A stretch of 64,000 nt of DNA from contig NZ_CP011533.1 of the NCBI RefSeq assembly GCF_001704275.1, positions 5,146,001-5,210,000 of the forward strand, given 5' to 3'. Under the pieces are notes generated by a model that saw nothing but the letters and a program-made list of their open reading frames with translations, searched no databases and had not been told where the DNA came from. The position numbers and the translations under genes are program-made. Source of the stretch: Streptomyces noursei ATCC 11455. Its GTDB lineage: Bacteria > Actinomycetota > Actinomycetes > Streptomycetales > Streptomycetaceae. Shown one piece after another: positions 63,286 through 64,000 of the stretch (its first letter is position 1; each line of letters opens with the position of its first letter).

Positions 63286-64000
63286 TGATGGCCTCCTTAA
63301 GGACCTCCGCGAGCTGCTCTGCCTTGAACGGCATCCCGCTGACCTGGGTGTGCGAGCGCGCGTCGACGAGGTACTCGGCGCGCAGCAGAGTGGCGAGCTG
63401 ACCGAGGTTCATCTCCGGCACGACCACCTTGTCGTAACGCGCCAGGACCTCGCCCAGATTCCCCGGGAAGGGGTTGAGGTGGCGCAGGTGCGCCTGGGCG
63501 ATCCGCTGCCCCGCGCCACGGACCCGCCGGACCGCCGCGGTGATCGGCCCGTAGGTCGAACCCCAGCCCAGGACGAGGGTGTTCGCGCCCTGTCCGGTCC
63601 CGTCCACCGGGTCGTCCACCTCGACGTCGGGGACGGTGACGCCGTCCACCTTCGCCTGGCGGGTGCGGACCATGAAGTCGTGGTTGGCCGGGTCGTAGGA
63701 GATGTTGCCGGTGCCGTCCTGCTTCTCGATGCCGCCGATGCGGTGCTCCAGGCCGGGCGTGCCGGGGACGGCCCAGGGCCGGGCGAGGGTCTCCGGGTCG
63801 CGCTTGTACGGCCAGAACACCTCGGTGCCGTCCGCCAGCTCGTGGTTGGCGCCGGTGGCGAACTGCACCCGCAGGTCGGGGAGTTCGTCGACCTCGGGGA
63901 TCCGCCAGGGCTCCGAGCCGTTGGCCAGGTAGCCGTCGGAGAGCAGGAAGACCGGGGTGCGGTAGGTGAGCGCGATCCGGGCCGCGTCCAGTGCCGCGTC
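63278..64000 (-). CDS. korA: 2-oxoglutarate:ferredoxin oxidoreductase subunit alpha (C-terminal part)
   Basis: The frame is open to the right edge, so the 5' part of the gene lies outside; 240 codons are visible. KorA binds CoA and part of the thiamine diphosphate. Typical segments are ALTYRTPVFLLSDGYLANGSEPW (in part), GGIEKQDGTGNISYDPANHD, LVLGWGSTYGPI and the end IAQAHLRHLNPFPGNLGEVLARYDKVVVPEMNLGQL (in part). The gene is coupled to korB. An internal Met (63868) is not the start. Confidence 0.93.

Overview
The window is a high-GC actinobacterial chromosome segment, almost certainly Streptomyces. The evidence is strong third-position GC bias, many GTG and TTG starts, stop/start overlaps of the GTGA and ATGA type, long GC-rich hairpin terminators without U tracts, and gene content and order typical of the core chromosome of that genus. 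I saw no rRNA, tRNA, CRISPR array, insertion sequence or prophage.

The dominant theme is respiration. Left edge (1-3397): the end of ccdA, then resB and ccsB, the system II cytochrome c maturation genes. From 3.5 to 11.1 kb there are a Tat-exported phosphoesterase, a DUF4291 protein, a yeast-type cytosine deaminase, a PLDc_N membrane protein, and the first futalosine-pathway menaquinone genes (UbiD-like decarboxylase, MqnP prenyltransferase). A DUF4870 protein and a rhomboid protease lie on the other strand. From 11.2 to 15 kb come the UbiX-like flavin prenyltransferase, a 44-residue basic protein, an Lrp/AsnC regulator, a perfect parS palindrome, mqnE, a GNAT and a DUF4229 protein. From 15.1 to 21 kb there is a Cys-rich leader peptide ahead of a DAACS symporter, an alpha/beta hydrolase, and a TetR regulator with an acyl-CoA ligase that carry matching operators. 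From 21.1 to 30 kb there are two small zinc-ribbon-like proteins, a cold-shock protein, mqnA, an esterase, a Ser/Thr kinase with a pentapeptide repeat, mqnC and menG.

From 30.1 to 36.7 kb lie cell-wall and secreted functions (a K15-type DD-peptidase, an NlpC/P60 hydrolase, a secreted RelA/SpoT-like pyrophosphokinase), a GNAT, a geranylgeranyl-reductase-family flavoprotein (a candidate menaquinone-tail reductase), a CMD-family protein and a hydrolase. From 37.5 to 53.7 kb is a complete 14-gene nuoABCDEFGHIJKLMN operon (complex I), preceded by a Rex-like operator. After it come a lipoprotein, fumarylacetoacetase, a long-chain polyprenyl diphosphate synthase, a LolA-like protein with an ABC-2 exporter, RarD, and korB/korA (korA runs off the right edge).

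Together the window encodes most of menaquinone synthesis (MqnA, MqnC, MqnE, MqnP, UbiD/UbiX-like proteins, MenG, a prenyl-tail synthase and possibly a tail reductase), the main menaquinone reductase (complex I) and cytochrome c maturation. MqnB and MqnD are not here. No single cassette stands out as an obviously new system. The best leads are regulatory or unusual: the Cys leader peptide, the shared TetR operators, the parS site, the direct repeats upstream of menG, the hairpin at the start of the csp transcript, the secreted alarmone-synthetase-like protein, and in-frame tandem repeats in the kinase and in NuoM.
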